Source of the DNA: Bacillus infantis
GTDB taxonomy: Bacteria > Bacillota > Bacilli > Bacillales > Cytobacillaceae
NCBI RefSeq assembly: GCF_020171945.1
Contig: NZ_JAIVAP010000015.1
Coordinates: forward strand, 46,489 to 110,488
DNA: 64,000 nt
Direction: 5' to 3'
Positions 1 to 8,693 of this stretch are shown here, in pieces. The notes under the pieces were generated by a model that did not search any database, was not told where the DNA came from, and was given only the letters and a program-made list of their open reading frames with translations. Each line of letters opens with the position of its first letter. The stretch's first letter is position 1. The translations under genes were made by a program, and so were the position numbers.

Positions 1-147
1 TTCTGTCAAGATGCAAAATCCTCTGGAAGCCTGCTGTATCAAGGTTTAAGTATAGAAAGTCTATTTCCCCAAAAAAAATTATAAAAATTTATTTTTCAGA
101 TGTGGTTTAAGCACTATTCCCAGCTTTTTATTCATGAAGAAGCCAAA

Positions 148-175
148 ATAAAAACACTCCCGATATGGGAATGCT
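148..175 (-). terminator. Terminator of yuiB
   Basis: On the minus strand a 7-bp stem (CATTCCC pairing with GGGAGTG, one G-U) is followed by TTTTTATTTT just after the yuiB stop. The first 147 bases of the window show no convincing gene or signal. Confidence 0.7.
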
Positions 176-181
176 TTTACA

Positions 182-505
182 TTAAAACATTCTGTAGCCT
201 TTGCTTCTCAGCATTTTAATCGTAATGCCGGCTGCGACCGCACCGGCCATCCCGCTGCTTAAGATCAGCACATCAGCCATGGCAAGCCCCGACAAAAGCC
301 TTCCCAGCTCAGGAAATGCTTCACTGCTGTTGGTGAAATATTCTATAAAACGAACCTGGTCAACAATCAGGATTGCGATGATTGGATAAATAATGGCCAT
401 GATCCAGGACATTCTAAGCAGCATATTCAATATAAAACCGATTCCAAAAAATAAAACAAAGAATAGCAGCATTGAAATTGGCAACACAAAAATCGTCATC
501 TGCAC
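182..505 (-). CDS. yuiB: YuiB-like small membrane protein
   Basis: Predicted integral membrane protein of 107 residues, with no known function. The first 25 residues and residues about 32-50 are strongly hydrophobic. A third hydrophobic stretch near residues 78-98 is rich in Gly and Ala, so three membrane segments are likely. Start is GTG with AAGGGGG eight bases upstream. It lies downstream of yuiA on the same strand, as in B. subtilis. Assignment to YuiB is by overall resemblance and synteny; the function is not inferable from sequence. Confidence 0.8.
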   Translation of the reverse strand: MQMTIFVLPISMLLFFVLFFGIGFILNMLLRMSWIMAIIYPIIAILIVDQVRFIEYFTNSSEAFPELGRLLSGLAMADVLILSSGMAGAVAAGITIKMLRSKGYRMF

Positions 506-649
506 AGGCAGTACCCCCTTAAAACATCACTTTTAAGTGTACTGAATGGCCGAAGGGTAGTCAATTTTAATTTTGTGAACACTTTTTAACAACTATAACT
601 GCACATGTCCTATATTCCTTCATCTTGCTGAAGGCTAATCAAACCATGG

Positions 650-676
650 AAAAACCCTGCCGCCAGCAGGGTTTTC
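650..676 (-). terminator. Terminator of yuiA
   Basis: A perfect 10-bp stem, AAAACCCTGC with GCAGGGTTTT, encloses a 5-base loop and ends in T residues on the minus strand, directly after the yuiA stop codon. Confidence 0.75.
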
Positions 677-678
677 TG

Positions 679-804
679 TTATCCTTTCTTTTTGCCGGAA
701 CCGTTGCAGCAGGTGCATGTTTCAGAGCCGCCTAATAAAAGCTGGAAATAGCCTTTCCCTGAACAATAGTCGCATTCTTTGGTTTCATATGTCGTTGGTG
801 CCAT
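679..804 (-). CDS. yuiA: YuiA-like cysteine-rich micro-protein
   Basis: A 41-residue reading frame on the minus strand. It carries two zinc-finger-like motifs: CDYCSGKGYF near the start and CTCCNGSG near the end. This CxxC-x-G-x-G pattern resembles the DnaJ zinc-knuckle repeat, so metal binding is probable but unproven. Start ATG at 804 has AAAGGGG about nine bases upstream. An ATG at 813 sits directly on that ribosome binding site and is unlikely. Position next to yuiB and its own terminator support a real gene. Function unknown. Confidence 0.8.
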   Translation of the reverse strand: MAPTTYETKECDYCSGKGYFQLLLGGSETCTCCNGSGKKKG

Positions 805-957
805 CCTGCTCATCCCCTTTTCACACTGAATTTTCTGATAATATATCAAGGATAGAGGAAAATGGAAAGGTTCATATTAGCCGGAAAAGCCCTGCTGTAA
901 ACGCATACATGTCAGATTATCTTACAATATCTAAGGATTTCTAATAATTTCTGAAAA

Positions 958-1443
958 TTATAAAAATAGTTTATAAGCGGAGTATCCGAAGTGGTCACCA
1001 GGATTTACACCATCTATCAGCTGTTTGGCCATCCCTTCTTTAATTTCTGTCAAATACTTGAGCAGAACAGAGGCATCTTCATGGACCGCTGCTTCTCCCG
1101 GGTCCATAAACTGCACATCCATCAGCTCGCTTTCCTGGACGGTGATGCTCTGGCCTTTTTCAGGCTCCATAAGAAAAAGTATCATATTATCGCTGACCTC
1201 ACCGCGGATCACACCAGTCCTCAGCCCTATCATGCCGACCGGCCTGCTTGCAATGCCCGTTTCTTCTTTTACTTCCCTTACAGCTGCTTCATCCGCAGTC
1301 TCCCCGGGGTTGACAAACCCTGCAGGCAGCGACCATTTGCCCTTCAGTCCGCCGTACTTTTTTTTAACTAAAAGCCACTTTCCCTCCGGTGAAACAACCA
1401 GGCCTGAAACAGCAAGCCACACCTTGCCTCGTTTACTCTCCAT
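958..1443 (-). CDS. Nudix hydrolase
   Basis: Hydrolase of nucleoside diphosphates linked to another moiety; the specific substrate cannot be told. Residues 42-64 form a complete Nudix box: G42, E48, R56, E57, E60, E61 and G63 fit G-x5-E-x7-RE-U-xEE-x-G-U. The open frame extends upstream to 1536, but that extension crosses the yumB terminator. A TACAAT -10-like hexamer lies at 1478-1483 (minus strand), so translation must begin further in. I chose the ATG at 1443, with GGGGG 11 bases upstream; the ATG at 1452 or 1461 is the alternative. Length is then 161 residues, ordinary for the family. Confidence 0.88.
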   Translation of the reverse strand: MESKRGKVWLAVSGLVVSPEGKWLLVKKKYGGLKGKWSLPAGFVNPGETADEAAVREVKEETGIASRPVGMIGLRTGVIRGEVSDNMILFLMEPEKGQSITVQESELMDVQFMDPGEAAVHEDASVLLKYLTEIKEGMAKQLIDGVNPGDHFGYSAYKLFL

Positions 1444-1517
1444 TACTTTCATGACCCCCATGCATACTTTTCTTTCTATTGTAGCAGAGCTCTCTGCTCT
1501 CTTTGGTTTCCGGGCAC

Positions 1518-1542
1518 AAAAATACCGGGGAATCATCCCCGG
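1518..1542 (-). terminator. Terminator of yumB
   Basis: A 7-bp GC-rich perfect stem (CCGGGGA with TCCCCGG, 4-base loop) followed by TATTTTT on the minus strand, ten bases after the yumB stop. Confidence 0.85.
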
Positions 1543-1551
1543 CTGTTTTTA

Positions 1552-2769
1552 TTAAAAGATATTGAATTTGCCTTTTTTCAGGACAAGCCCAGGTCCGCCA
1601 ATCATGAAGAGGGCACGGTTATCGATCATCTTCTTCATGAAGGAAGCCTTTGATCCTACCAATTTCTTGCCGAAAGCAACACCGATGGCGTCGTCTTCGC
1701 CCAGTGAGCATACTGTACCTTTGATATCAGGAGTGAAAGTCTCAAGCTCGCCCTTGTTGCGGATCAGAGCAACAATATTGCGCGCGCATACCTCTCCCTG
1801 CTGCATGGCGATTTGAGCAGTAGGAGGATAAGGACGGTTGATTTCTTCATTGATGATCAATGAGCAGTCGCCGATGATGAAAAGATCTTCATGGCCAGGG
1901 ACCCTTAAGTCAGGCTGAACCTTTACACGTCCGCGCATCGCTTCAATGCCGGAGTTTTCGATGATGGAGTTGCCGCGTACACCTGCAGCCCATACAACAG
2001 TGCCTGCTTTGATGTGCTCAACTTCTTCGTCACCTTTTCCGACCGTAATTCCATCTTCATTGCATTCTTTGATGGCAGTGCCAATAAGGAATTGAACACC
2101 CTTTTTCTCCAGATGGGAAACTGCATAGTTAACAAGCTCAGGGTCAAAGCCAGGCAGGACTGTAGGGGCAGCTTCGACACAGATGATCTTAACCTTGCTG
2201 TAGTCCACATCATATTCCTTGCACAGCTCAGGCACTCTGTTTGCCAGCTCGCCAAGGAATTCAATGCCTGTGAAGCCGGCGCCGCCGACTACAATTGTCA
2301 GCCTTTCATCCTTTTTCTCCACCTCAGTATTATAAGTGGCAAATTGATATTCAATATGCTCGCGGATTTGTCTTGCCGCATTAACATTTATAATAGAGAA
2401 AGCATGTACATCCAGGCCTTTGATGCCGAATGTTTCCGGCTCTGCACCAAGGGAAACGACCAAGTAGTCATATGTTACTTCGCCTTCCTCCAGGATGACC
2501 TTCTTTTCTTCAGTTTTGATTTCAACAGCAGTACCTTGGACAAATTCAATTTTGTTACGGTCAATGACATTTTTAACATCATAGCGAACACGATCGTGAT
2601 GAAGGGTACCTGCAGAAGCTTCATGCAGCCAAGTCGTTTCATAGTGATAGTCATTCTTATTCACTAGTACAATTTCTGCTTCATTCACTCCAACCTGCTT
2701 TTGCAAACGGGTTGCCACCATCAATCCGCCGTATCCGGCACCTAGAATTACTATTTTTGGCTTTTTCAA
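1552..2769 (-). CDS. yumB: Type II NADH dehydrogenase-like flavoprotein (YumB)
   Basis: NDH-2 family FAD protein that would pass electrons from NADH to quinone at the membrane without pumping protons. The protein has 405 residues. An N-terminal FAD-binding GAGYGG motif lies at about residues 10-15, a second dinucleotide motif ([11 protein letters not shown]) near 160, and the distal FAD contact IIGDCS near 298. The start is TTG behind AAAGGTGG. It is a monocistronic unit with its own terminator, divergent from yumC. B. subtilis has three relatives (Ndh/YjlD, YumB, YutJ); position and length point to YumB. Whether it is the main respiratory enzyme is unknown. Confidence 0.88.
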   Translation of the reverse strand: MKKPKIVILGAGYGGLMVATRLQKQVGVNEAEIVLVNKNDYHYETTWLHEASAGTLHHDRVRYDVKNVIDRNKIEFVQGTAVEIKTEEKKVILEEGEVTYDYLVVSLGAEPETFGIKGLDVHAFSIINVNAARQIREHIEYQFATYNTEVEKKDERLTIVVGGAGFTGIEFLGELANRVPELCKEYDVDYSKVKIICVEAAPTVLPGFDPELVNYAVSHLEKKGVQFLIGTAIKECNEDGITVGKGDEEVEHIKAGTVVWAAGVRGNSIIENSGIEAMRGRVKVQPDLRVPGHEDLFIIGDCSLIINEEINRPYPPTAQIAMQQGEVCARNIVALIRNKGELETFTPDIKGTVCSLGEDDAIGVAFGKKLVGSKASFMKKMIDNRALFMIGGPGLVLKKGKFNIF

Positions 2770-2871
2770 AGCGTATCACTTCCACCTTTATTAGTATTTT
2801 CGAAAACTCTTCTGCTTTTTCTTATCTTCCACTGCTTTATGAGTTTTTATTTTATAAGTTCAAGAAAAAGT

Positions 2872-2889
2872 TTGTGATGTTCTTCACGA
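2872..2889. promoter_or_regulatory. Rex/Fnr-like dyad between yumB and yumC
   Basis: TTGTGA-6-TCACGA, one mismatch from the Rex consensus TTGTGA-6-TCACAA; it also fits the Fnr core TGTGA-6-TCACA with one mismatch. It lies about 100 bases upstream of the yumB start, near a possible minus-strand -35 TTGAAC. NAD(H)-responsive control of an NADH dehydrogenase would make sense, but this is a sequence match only. Confidence 0.35.
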
Positions 2890-3126
2890 AGCAGAGCAAA
2901 AAAATGTCCGAAATTTGTCACAAAGTATATGTCTATAATACATAATATTCTTTTTCCAACTGTTTTTCAAGGTAAAAAGTACGAATATATCCTATTGAGA
3001 AAATTAAGATTTTTACGCAATTTTTCTCATTATTCCAACAACTTTCAGTTCTGCTATGTGAGGTTTTTCATTATTTATGGTATGATGAAGGCTAGAAATG
3101 TTACTACATATGTTGAGGTGATTAGT

Positions 3127-4125
3127 GTGAAGGAAGATCAGACAATCTACGATATAACGATTATCGGCGGAGGGCCTGTCGGGCTGTTCACCGCTTTTTA
3201 CGGCGGCATGAGGCAGGCTTCTGTTAAAATAATTGAAAGCCTTCCCCAGCTTGGCGGGCAGCTGTCAGCTCTTTATCCGGAGAAATACATATACGATGTA
3301 GCCGGTTTTCCGAAGGTGCGGGCACAAGAGCTCGTGGATAATTTGAAAGAGCAGATGAAGAAATTTGAACCGACGGTTTCGCTTGAACAGTCGGTTGAAA
3401 AGCTCGAAAAACAGCCGGACGGCATTTTCAAGCTAACCACCAACAAAGAAATCCACTATACAAAGACGGTCATCATCACGGCCGGTAATGGTGCATTCCA
3501 GCCGCGCCGCCTTGAGCTTGACTCGGCTCCTCAATACGAAGGCAAGAATCTTCATTACTTCATTGATGACCTGAACCATTTCTCCGGCAAGAAAGTGGTT
3601 GTATTCGGAGGAGGCGATTCAGCGGTGGACTGGGCCCTGATGCTTGAGCCTATCGCAGAGAACGTGAAGATTATCCACCGGCGGGACAAGTTCCGCGCCC
3701 ACGAGCACAGTGTAGAAAATCTTCAAAATTCAAAGGTTGAAATCAAGACACCGTTTGTTCCTGCTGAACTGATCGGCAATGAGGAGGGCATTTCCCAGGT
3801 GATCATCCAGGATGCCAAAGGGGAAGAAAAAGAAGCCATTGATGTTGATGCCGTCATCGTCAACTATGGTTTTGTCTCATCGCTGGGCCCGATTAAAGAG
3901 TGGGGCCTTGAAATTGAAAAAAATAATATTGTCGTCAACAGCAAAATGGAGACAAATATCCCGGGCATCTACGCTGCAGGCGATATCTGCACATATGACG
4001 GCAAAGTGAAGCTGATCGCTTCCGGTTTCGGAGAAGCGCCGACTGCAGTAAACAATGCAAAGGCCCTTATTGATCCTAAGGCACGTGTACAGCCTCTGCA
4101 CAGTACATCTATGTTCGACAAATAA
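3127..4125 (+). CDS. yumC: Ferredoxin/flavodoxin--NADP+ reductase (YumC type)
   Basis: FAD enzyme moving electrons between NADPH and ferredoxin or flavodoxin. The sequence is thioredoxin-reductase-like: FAD motif GGGPVG at about residues 13-18, NADPH motif GGGDSAVD near 160, FAD motif [10 protein letters not shown] near 285. It lacks the redox CxxC of thioredoxin reductases, as known for the YumC class. The start is GTG at 3127, six bases after GAGGTG, giving 332 residues, the length of B. subtilis YumC. The open frame reaches back to 2929, but that part lies in AT-rich promoter sequence; TATGAT at 3081 is a possible -10. Confidence 0.93.
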   Translation: MKEDQTIYDITIIGGGPVGLFTAFYGGMRQASVKIIESLPQLGGQLSALYPEKYIYDVAGFPKVRAQELVDNLKEQMKKFEPTVSLEQSVEKLEKQPDGIFKLTTNKEIHYTKTVIITAGNGAFQPRRLELDSAPQYEGKNLHYFIDDLNHFSGKKVVVFGGGDSAVDWALMLEPIAENVKIIHRRDKFRAHEHSVENLQNSKVEIKTPFVPAELIGNEEGISQVIIQDAKGEEKEAIDVDAVIVNYGFVSSLGPIKEWGLEIEKNNIVVNSKMETNIPGIYAAGDICTYDGKVKLIASGFGEAPTAVNNAKALIDPKARVQPLHSTSMFDK

Positions 4126-4138
4126 AATTTTATATGGC

Positions 4139-4174
4139 AAAGCCCGCAGAAGGTATACTTCTGTGGGCTTTGTT
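4139..4174 (+). terminator. Terminator of yumC
   Basis: A 14-bp stem (AAAGCCCGCAGAAG with CTTCTGTGGGCTTT, one G-U pair, 5-base loop) 14 bases after the yumC stop. It may serve the converging minus-strand gene as well. Confidence 0.85.
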
Positions 4175-4184
4175 AAATTCATGA

Positions 4185-4481
4185 TTAGCGGCGTCTGCAG
4201 CATTTTTTGCCATTATCATCATCTTCAGCTGCATTGAGAAGATCATTGATCAGGCAGCGTCGTACAGCACGGCAGAATTCTTCACCTTCAATGAATGCTT
4301 TAACGTTTACTTTAAAGTTTTCGTCAAAAGCCCCTGCTACATCATCACGTTTTCTGCGGCGGCGATTGGCTCCTGCTACATCATCATCATATTTCCTGCG
4401 GCGGTCTTCTGCTCCTGCTACATCATCATATCTGCGGCGGCGATTGGCTCCTGCTACATTATCATCACCATAATAACCCAT
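4185..4481 (-). CDS. Repeat protein with DDVAGA units, possibly spore-associated
   Basis: A 98-residue protein I cannot place in a known family. Residues about 6-55 are four imperfect repeats of 12-15 residues: an acidic pair, VAGA, then N or ED plus an arginine/lysine block (for example DDVAGANRRRR). The rest (about 56-98) is non-repetitive, with two cysteines in a helical stretch, an acidic patch and a CCRRR end. ATG at 4481 has an excellent AAAGGGGG site; the open frame to 4583 is not needed. Alternating charge repeats and terminal cysteines recall small coat proteins of Bacillus spores, but that is inference. A CATAAGATG box upstream is only a weak sigma-K match. Confidence 0.75.
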   Translation of the reverse strand: MGYYGDDNVAGANRRRRYDDVAGAEDRRRKYDDDVAGANRRRRKRDDVAGAFDENFKVNVKAFIEGEEFCRAVRRCLINDLLNAAEDDDNGKKCCRRR

Positions 4482-4613
4482 TGTTTCACCCCCTTTGCTG
4501 TGGGATATAATGCATCTTATGCAAAGGGGAGACAAGCTGTAAGGTACGAATACCCTCCCGCTAAAAAATGTTCTTTTAACCATATGATGGGCAGTGCAGC
4601 GAATAATGCTGTT

Positions 4614-5300
4614 TTAATAAATTCCGCAGGAAGAAAGAATTGACCGGCTATCTGTCCCCGCTGCAAACCAGGCTGCTGCATCCTCTTTTTTCCCCCGGCG
4701 GTTCCATGCTGCCATAAAATGAACCTGGCATAGTTCACCCTTTCTTATTTCGGGGATGGGGACCGCAATTCCATTCGGCAGGTACTGTACTATTTGGTGC
4801 TGTGATATTTCATCCTCAGCATTGAAGTGATCCGGCATCATATCCTGTATTCTTGCCCTGTGGACTAAGACGGTTCCATCCTCTGTGCCCATAGTGATAA
4901 TCCATTTCCCATACTCCCAAGTCATCGCCTCGAGCCTTTCCCCGCTGTTTGGCCACCCGTCGCTCCCTTTTGGTTCCATCTCAGCTTGAAATACACAGTC
5001 CTTTAAATCATTGAGGGCTCTCAGCCGCCAAACGGCAGCAGCTGCTTTTTCTATTTTCATATGAGATGGAATCTTGACGGCAGGCTCGCATATTAGAAGC
5101 TCGGCTATGTAATCCTTATGTGAATATCTCAGTAAGAGTTCTCCATGCTCCAGCTGAAAGCAGGAAGGTTTGCTCTGGCAGCTTAATGAGTTATGCCCAT
5201 TGATTCGGAGGTCAAATGAAATCTTCCCTGCCGGTGTCAGAATGATTGGACTGCACCCAAACTCGCACTCATACTCCTTCGTGTATTGAAAAAGCTCCAT
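4614..5300 (-). CDS. Hypothetical protein
   Basis: A 228-residue reading frame with no motif I recognise. There is no signal peptide or membrane segment. Composition is that of a soluble protein, with several aromatic residues and scattered cysteines. Start ATG at 5300 follows GGGGGAAGGGG very closely, so an internal start is possible. It lies between the repeat protein and yutM, all on the minus strand, with the yutM terminator upstream, so it probably has its own promoter. It is not part of the B. subtilis gene order here as I recall it. Function unknown. Confidence 0.65.
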   Translation of the reverse strand: MELFQYTKEYECEFGCSPIILTPAGKISFDLRINGHNSLSCQSKPSCFQLEHGELLLRYSHKDYIAELLICEPAVKIPSHMKIEKAAAAVWRLRALNDLKDCVFQAEMEPKGSDGWPNSGERLEAMTWEYGKWIITMGTEDGTVLVHRARIQDMMPDHFNAEDEISQHQIVQYLPNGIAVPIPEIRKGELCQVHFMAAWNRRGKKEDAAAWFAAGTDSRSILSSCGIY

Positions 5301-5331
5301 TCCCCTTCCCCCGCTTCTCTATTTTCATGTA

Positions 5332-5373
5332 AAAAACGCTTCCCGATAGGCTCGATTGAGATCAGGAAGCGTT
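5332..5373 (-). terminator. Terminator of yutM
   Basis: A perfect 9-bp stem AACGCTTCC/GGAAGCGTT with an internal partly paired loop, followed on the minus strand by TTTT, about 30 bases after the yutM stop. Confidence 0.75.
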
Positions 5374-5404
5374 CTGTAGAGTGTATGGGCTGACAATTAA
5401 ATAA

Positions 5405-5770
5405 TCAGCAATTTTCGGGTGTACCTGCATTCTTAGCGGTCCTGAACGAAGAACCGCAGCCGCAGGAAGCGATGGCATTGGGATTGTCGATCGTGAAGCC
5501 CCCGCCCATCATGGATTGCTTATAGTCAATTTTTGTGCCATTAAGGATCGCTGCATCTTCCTTGCTTACAAGAATTTGCAGGCCATGAAGCTCGAACTGG
5601 GCATCATTTTCTTCAACTTCATGTGCGAATCCCATGCCGTATGACAATCCGCTGCAGCCCCCGCCTTTTACAGCAACGCGCAAGTATGCATTTTCCTCTT
5701 CATTTTGCTTCATCATATCTTTAATTTGAAAAGCCGCAGCTTCAGTAATTTCAACAATTTGGTTTTCCAT
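5405..5770 (-). CDS. yutM: HesB/IscA-type iron-sulfur carrier (YutM)
   Basis: A-type carrier that accepts Fe-S clusters from a scaffold and hands them to client enzymes in the cytosol. At 121 residues it has the three family cysteines in the expected places: C39 in GGGCSGL, and C103 and C105 in SCGCGSSF. A further cysteine is the last residue. ATG at 5770 has AGGAGG upstream. It is a monocistronic unit with its own terminator. The suf operon 30 kb away is the likely cluster source, an inference from family knowledge. Confidence 0.93.
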   Translation of the reverse strand: MENQIVEITEAAAFQIKDMMKQNEEENAYLRVAVKGGGCSGLSYGMGFAHEVEENDAQFELHGLQILVSKEDAAILNGTKIDYKQSMMGGGFTIDNPNAIASCGCGSSFRTAKNAGTPENC

Positions 5771-5920
5771 TTTAAATCCTCCTTAATCTTGAGGTTTTTA
5801 CTCTTATATATAGTATATACAGACTTTAAGCGGGACTCAACTGAGCAGGCTCCATTTTTAAAGCCCTTTTATCAAATCCGCTGCATTAGTAGAACTTTTT
5901 ACCTAAAATCCCCTGTTGTT

Positions 5921-5931
5921 TATGGTATAAT
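5921..5931 (+). promoter_or_regulatory. Extended -10 promoter of the DUF2225 gene
   Basis: TATGGTATAAT contains a perfect TATAAT preceded by TGG, the extended -10 form. No good -35 hexamer is seen. It lies 34 bases before the chosen start. Confidence 0.55.
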
Positions 5932-5964
5932 AAACCTACTATTTTAAAAGGGAAGGTGAGAAAA

Positions 5965-6657
5965 TTGGCCGTACTAGAGCCATTGTATGGAAAAAGCTGC
6001 AGCTGCCCTGTATGCAGGAACAACTTTACAAGCCAGAAGGTCCGTTCCCGCTTTGTAAAAATCAAAGGCTATGACACTGATTTTCTTCCTTTTTATGACT
6101 CAGATGAAAGCAATCCAATATTCTATTACATACAAGTATGTCCTCAATGCGGCTTTTCGTTTTCCGAGGAATTCAGCCCTTATTTCCCACCAGGTTCAAA
6201 GGAACAGATTGATGAAAAAATCACCAGCCAATGGAAGCCCAGGGACTTCGGCAGGAAAAGGAGCCGGAACGAAGCAATCCAGACATACAAGCTGGCTGTC
6301 TACTCAGCACTTTTGAAAAAGGAAAAGCATGTGTCAATCGCCGGATTGTATATGCGGATTGCCTGGCTGTACAGAAATGCCGGGGAGAAGACACAGGAAC
6401 AGCGCTTTATGAAACTGGCTGCCCATGAATATGTGGAATCCTATTCAAGCGGTGATTACCAGGGAACACAGATCTCTGAAACCAGGCTTCTTTACCTCAT
6501 TGCCGAGCTTTCAAGGAAAACAGGCAGCGATGAGCAGGCGGTCAAGTTTTTCTCCAAGGTGATAGAACAGCAGAGCCGTTCGCTTGAGCCGGGGATCATT
6601 GATATGGCAAGAGAGCGCTGGCATGAAATGAGGGAAACCAGAAGGCAGACCTGCTGA
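5965..6657 (+). CDS. DUF2225 protein with zinc-finger-like N-terminus
   Basis: Uncharacterised family common in Bacilli. The N-terminal part has two cysteine pairs, SCSCPVC near residues 11-17 and CPQC near 60, that look like a split zinc ribbon. The C-terminal two thirds are helical with repeated Tyr/Leu/Ala patterns resembling TPR repeats (residues about 95-220). I chose TTG at 5965 because AAGGTGAG sits five bases upstream; GTG at 5956 would overlap that site. Length is 230 residues. Converges on yuzB across a shared terminator. Function unknown. Confidence 0.82.
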   Translation: MAVLEPLYGKSCSCPVCRNNFTSQKVRSRFVKIKGYDTDFLPFYDSDESNPIFYYIQVCPQCGFSFSEEFSPYFPPGSKEQIDEKITSQWKPRDFGRKRSRNEAIQTYKLAVYSALLKKEKHVSIAGLYMRIAWLYRNAGEKTQEQRFMKLAAHEYVESYSSGDYQGTQISETRLLYLIAELSRKTGSDEQAVKFFSKVIEQQSRSLEPGIIDMARERWHEMRETRRQTC

Positions 6658-6681
6658 TGATGTTTGCTTGCAACAAAAGCG

Positions 6682-6711
6682 AAAAGGCCGCATTGATATG
6701 CGGCCTTTTAT
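6682..6711. terminator. Bidirectional terminator between DUF2225 gene and yuzB
   Basis: A perfect 12-bp stem AAAAGGCCGCAT/ATGCGGCCTTTT with a 4-base loop and T-runs in both directions, placed between two convergent genes. Confidence 0.9.
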
Positions 6712-6712
6712 A

Positions 6713-6952
6713 TTAGAACATTGGATTTTCATCCAGGAATTGATATATGTTTTCCACCAGTTCTTCCGGCGTCTCTCCTGTCACAACCTCGCCGTTCACC
6801 AGGGCATATAAAGAGCTTGCACATTTTCCGCAGTACCCAAGGCAGCCATACTCAATCACATCCAGGTCCGGATCCTTTTCAAGGATTTCCAGAGCCTTTT
6901 GTGCACCGCTTGCCAGGTTGCTGATGCAAAATTCTATGATTGGCTGAATCAT
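6713..6952 (-). CDS. yuzB: YuzB family (DUF1450) protein
   Basis: A 79-residue protein with conserved cysteines C9, C37, C41 and C44 (the last three in GCLGYCGKC). This spacing resembles thioredoxin-like [2Fe-2S] ferredoxins, so cluster or metal binding is plausible, but the family has no established role. The stop codon abuts the shared terminator. It is close to yutJ and yutM in B. subtilis too. Start ATG at 6952. Confidence 0.88.
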   Translation of the reverse strand: MIQPIIEFCISNLASGAQKALEILEKDPDLDVIEYGCLGYCGKCASSLYALVNGEVVTGETPEELVENIYQFLDENPMF

Positions 6953-7298
6953 ATCTATTCACCTCTCTACTAATTGTTAATCGTACTTGGTTTCAGGCTA
7001 AAACGCAAGCAAAGGCATACAGTCCTGCACACATTAAGCGCTGACTTATCATTAATGGATGATTAAAGGGCGTATAATGTCGACTTTTGCTTTGATTATT
7101 CAGATATGTGTTGTGATTTAGCCATAATTTCGTTATACTTTTTATGTTGTTTCATGAATTTTCTTGTGAATTAATATTCTAATTATTTTGCTAATATAAT
7201 AATGTAAACGTTTAACTCTTATTCAGTCATTGTGTTTTCTATTATTTTAATATATTACTATAGCTGCTTACATACTGGACAAAAGGGGAAATTTGGTT
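6953..7298. other. AT-rich intergenic region with a cre-like site
   Basis: About 345 bases without a gene between divergent yuzB and yutJ. TATAAT at 7195-7200 is a possible -10. TGTAAACGTTTAAC at 7203-7216 agrees with the CcpA cre consensus in 12 of 14 positions; the last two bases are swapped. Nothing else stands out. Confidence 0.3.
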
Positions 7299-8366
7299 AT
7301 GAAAAATCTTGTCATACTTGGCGGAGGATATGGCGGCATGAGAGCACTTGCCCGTCTGCTGCCGAACTCATTGCCGGAAGATACAAGCATTACACTGATT
7401 GACCGGGTGCCATACCACTGCCTTAAAACTGAATATTATGCACTGGCAGCAGGAACGATCTCTGATCAGCATGTACGGGTTGCTTTCCCTGAGCATCCTC
7501 GCCTTAAGATCAAATACGGAGAAATTTCCGGGATCGACCTTGAAAAACAGCAGGTAAACCTGGCAAATGAAAAGCCTGTTTCCTACGATGACCTTATCAT
7601 CGGACTTGGATGCGAGGATAAGTACCACAATGTTCCAGGGGCAGATGTACACACCTACAGCATCCAGACAATCGAAAAATCACGCCGCACATACGAAACA
7701 TTGAACAATCTGTCGCCGGGATCTGTCGTTGCCATCGTTGGGGCAGGACTGAGCGGAGTTGAGCTGGCATCTGAGCTGAATGAAAGCCGGCCGGATCTGA
7801 AGGTAAAGCTGTTTGACAGGGGGAATCATATTCTTTCTGCTTTCCCGGAAAGATTGAGCACTTATGTGGAAAACTGGTTTGACAATCACGGAGTTGAAAT
7901 CATTAATAATTCCAACATCACCCATGTAGAGGAAAACATCCTTTATAACCATGACGAGCCCCTGCAGTGCGATGCCATTGTATGGACAGCAGGCATCCAG
8001 CCAAGCAAGGTTGTCCGCGACCTGCCGGTGGAAAAAGATGCGCAGGGTCGTGTCGTGCTTACCAAGCATCATAACATTCCAGGCAATGAGCATGTGTACG
8101 TTGTAGGAGACTGCGCAAGCCTGCCGCATGCACCAAGCGCACAGCTTGCCGAGGGCCAGGCAGAACAAATTGTCCAGATTCTCCTGAAGCGCTGGAAAGG
8201 CGAGGAGCTGCCGGAATCCCTGCCGGTGATCAAGTTAAAAGGCGTCCTTGGCTCACTCGGCAAAAAGCACGGCTTCGGCCTTGTCGCCGAAAGGCCAATC
8301 ACAGGCCGGGTTGCCAGACTGCTTAAATCCGGGATATTGTGGATGTATAAATATCATAATGGCTGA
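7299..8366 (+). CDS. yutJ: NADH dehydrogenase-like flavoprotein (YutJ)
   Basis: NDH-2 family flavoprotein. FAD motif GGGYGG lies at about residues 8-13, the second nucleotide motif IVGAGLSGVE near 148, and the VVGDCAS FAD contact near 267. The protein is 355 residues long, as in B. subtilis YutJ and shorter than YumB, mainly at the C-terminus, so membrane or quinone contact may differ. ATG at 7299 has AAAGGGG ten bases upstream; the TTG at 7293 is closer to the site and less likely. It is a single-gene unit with its own terminator. Physiological electron acceptor unknown. Confidence 0.88.
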   Translation: MKNLVILGGGYGGMRALARLLPNSLPEDTSITLIDRVPYHCLKTEYYALAAGTISDQHVRVAFPEHPRLKIKYGEISGIDLEKQQVNLANEKPVSYDDLIIGLGCEDKYHNVPGADVHTYSIQTIEKSRRTYETLNNLSPGSVVAIVGAGLSGVELASELNESRPDLKVKLFDRGNHILSAFPERLSTYVENWFDNHGVEIINNSNITHVEENILYNHDEPLQCDAIVWTAGIQPSKVVRDLPVEKDAQGRVVLTKHHNIPGNEHVYVVGDCASLPHAPSAQLAEGQAEQIVQILLKRWKGEELPESLPVIKLKGVLGSLGKKHGFGLVAERPITGRVARLLKSGILWMYKYHNG

Positions 8367-8377
8367 TCAAGCATGAC

Positions 8378-8414
8378 AAAGGAGTACGGATTGAAGCATC
8401 CGTACTCCTTTTTA
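8378..8414 (+). terminator. Terminator of yutJ
   Basis: A perfect 14-bp stem AAAGGAGTACGGAT/ATCCGTACTCCTTT with a 6-base loop and a T-run. Confidence 0.92.
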
Positions 8415-8493
8415 ATTTAAGTGTAGATATGTAAAGCTTACTTTATTTATGGATTTGAAAAGTGCCACAAAATGCAAAACTCCTGCAAATAAA

Positions 8494-8624
8494 CTCAAAT
8501 TGAAGTACAAGGCACCCAGACACCTGCGGGGAATTAGCGGCAGGGCTGAGACCCCGCAAAAGGTACGCCGAGGAGGCTCAGCGTGCCCCGCGGAAAGCGG
8601 AGTCCCTGCAGCGGAAATCAACAG
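8494..8624. repeat. Dispersed Bacillus-type intergenic repeat, copy 1
   Basis: About 131 bases that match the element at 16573-16699 along most of their length. Shared blocks include CAAGGCAC, GAGACCCCGC, GAGGAGGCTCAG, CCCCGCGGAAAGC and the right end AATCAACAGCCCCCATT. GC content is clearly above that of the flanks. The left inverted end is degenerate here. The short reading frames crossing it on both strands have no ribosome binding site and are not genes. Confidence 0.8.
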
Positions 8625-8652
8625 CCCCCATTCAGGAAGCCGTATTTTCAAC

Positions 8653-8688
8653 AAAAAAGCGACCCTGATAAATACAGGCCCGCTTTTT
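8653..8688 (-). terminator. Terminator of yuzD
   Basis: Interrupted stem, AAAAAGCG with CGCTTTTTT and inner CCTG/CAGG pairs, followed by T residues on the minus strand just after the yuzD stop. Confidence 0.65.
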
Positions 8689-8693
8689 CCCAT

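Noticed and set aside
4482..4560. Sigma-K promoter of the repeat protein
   Set aside because: Only CATA plus a weakly placed AC match; too little to list as a feature.
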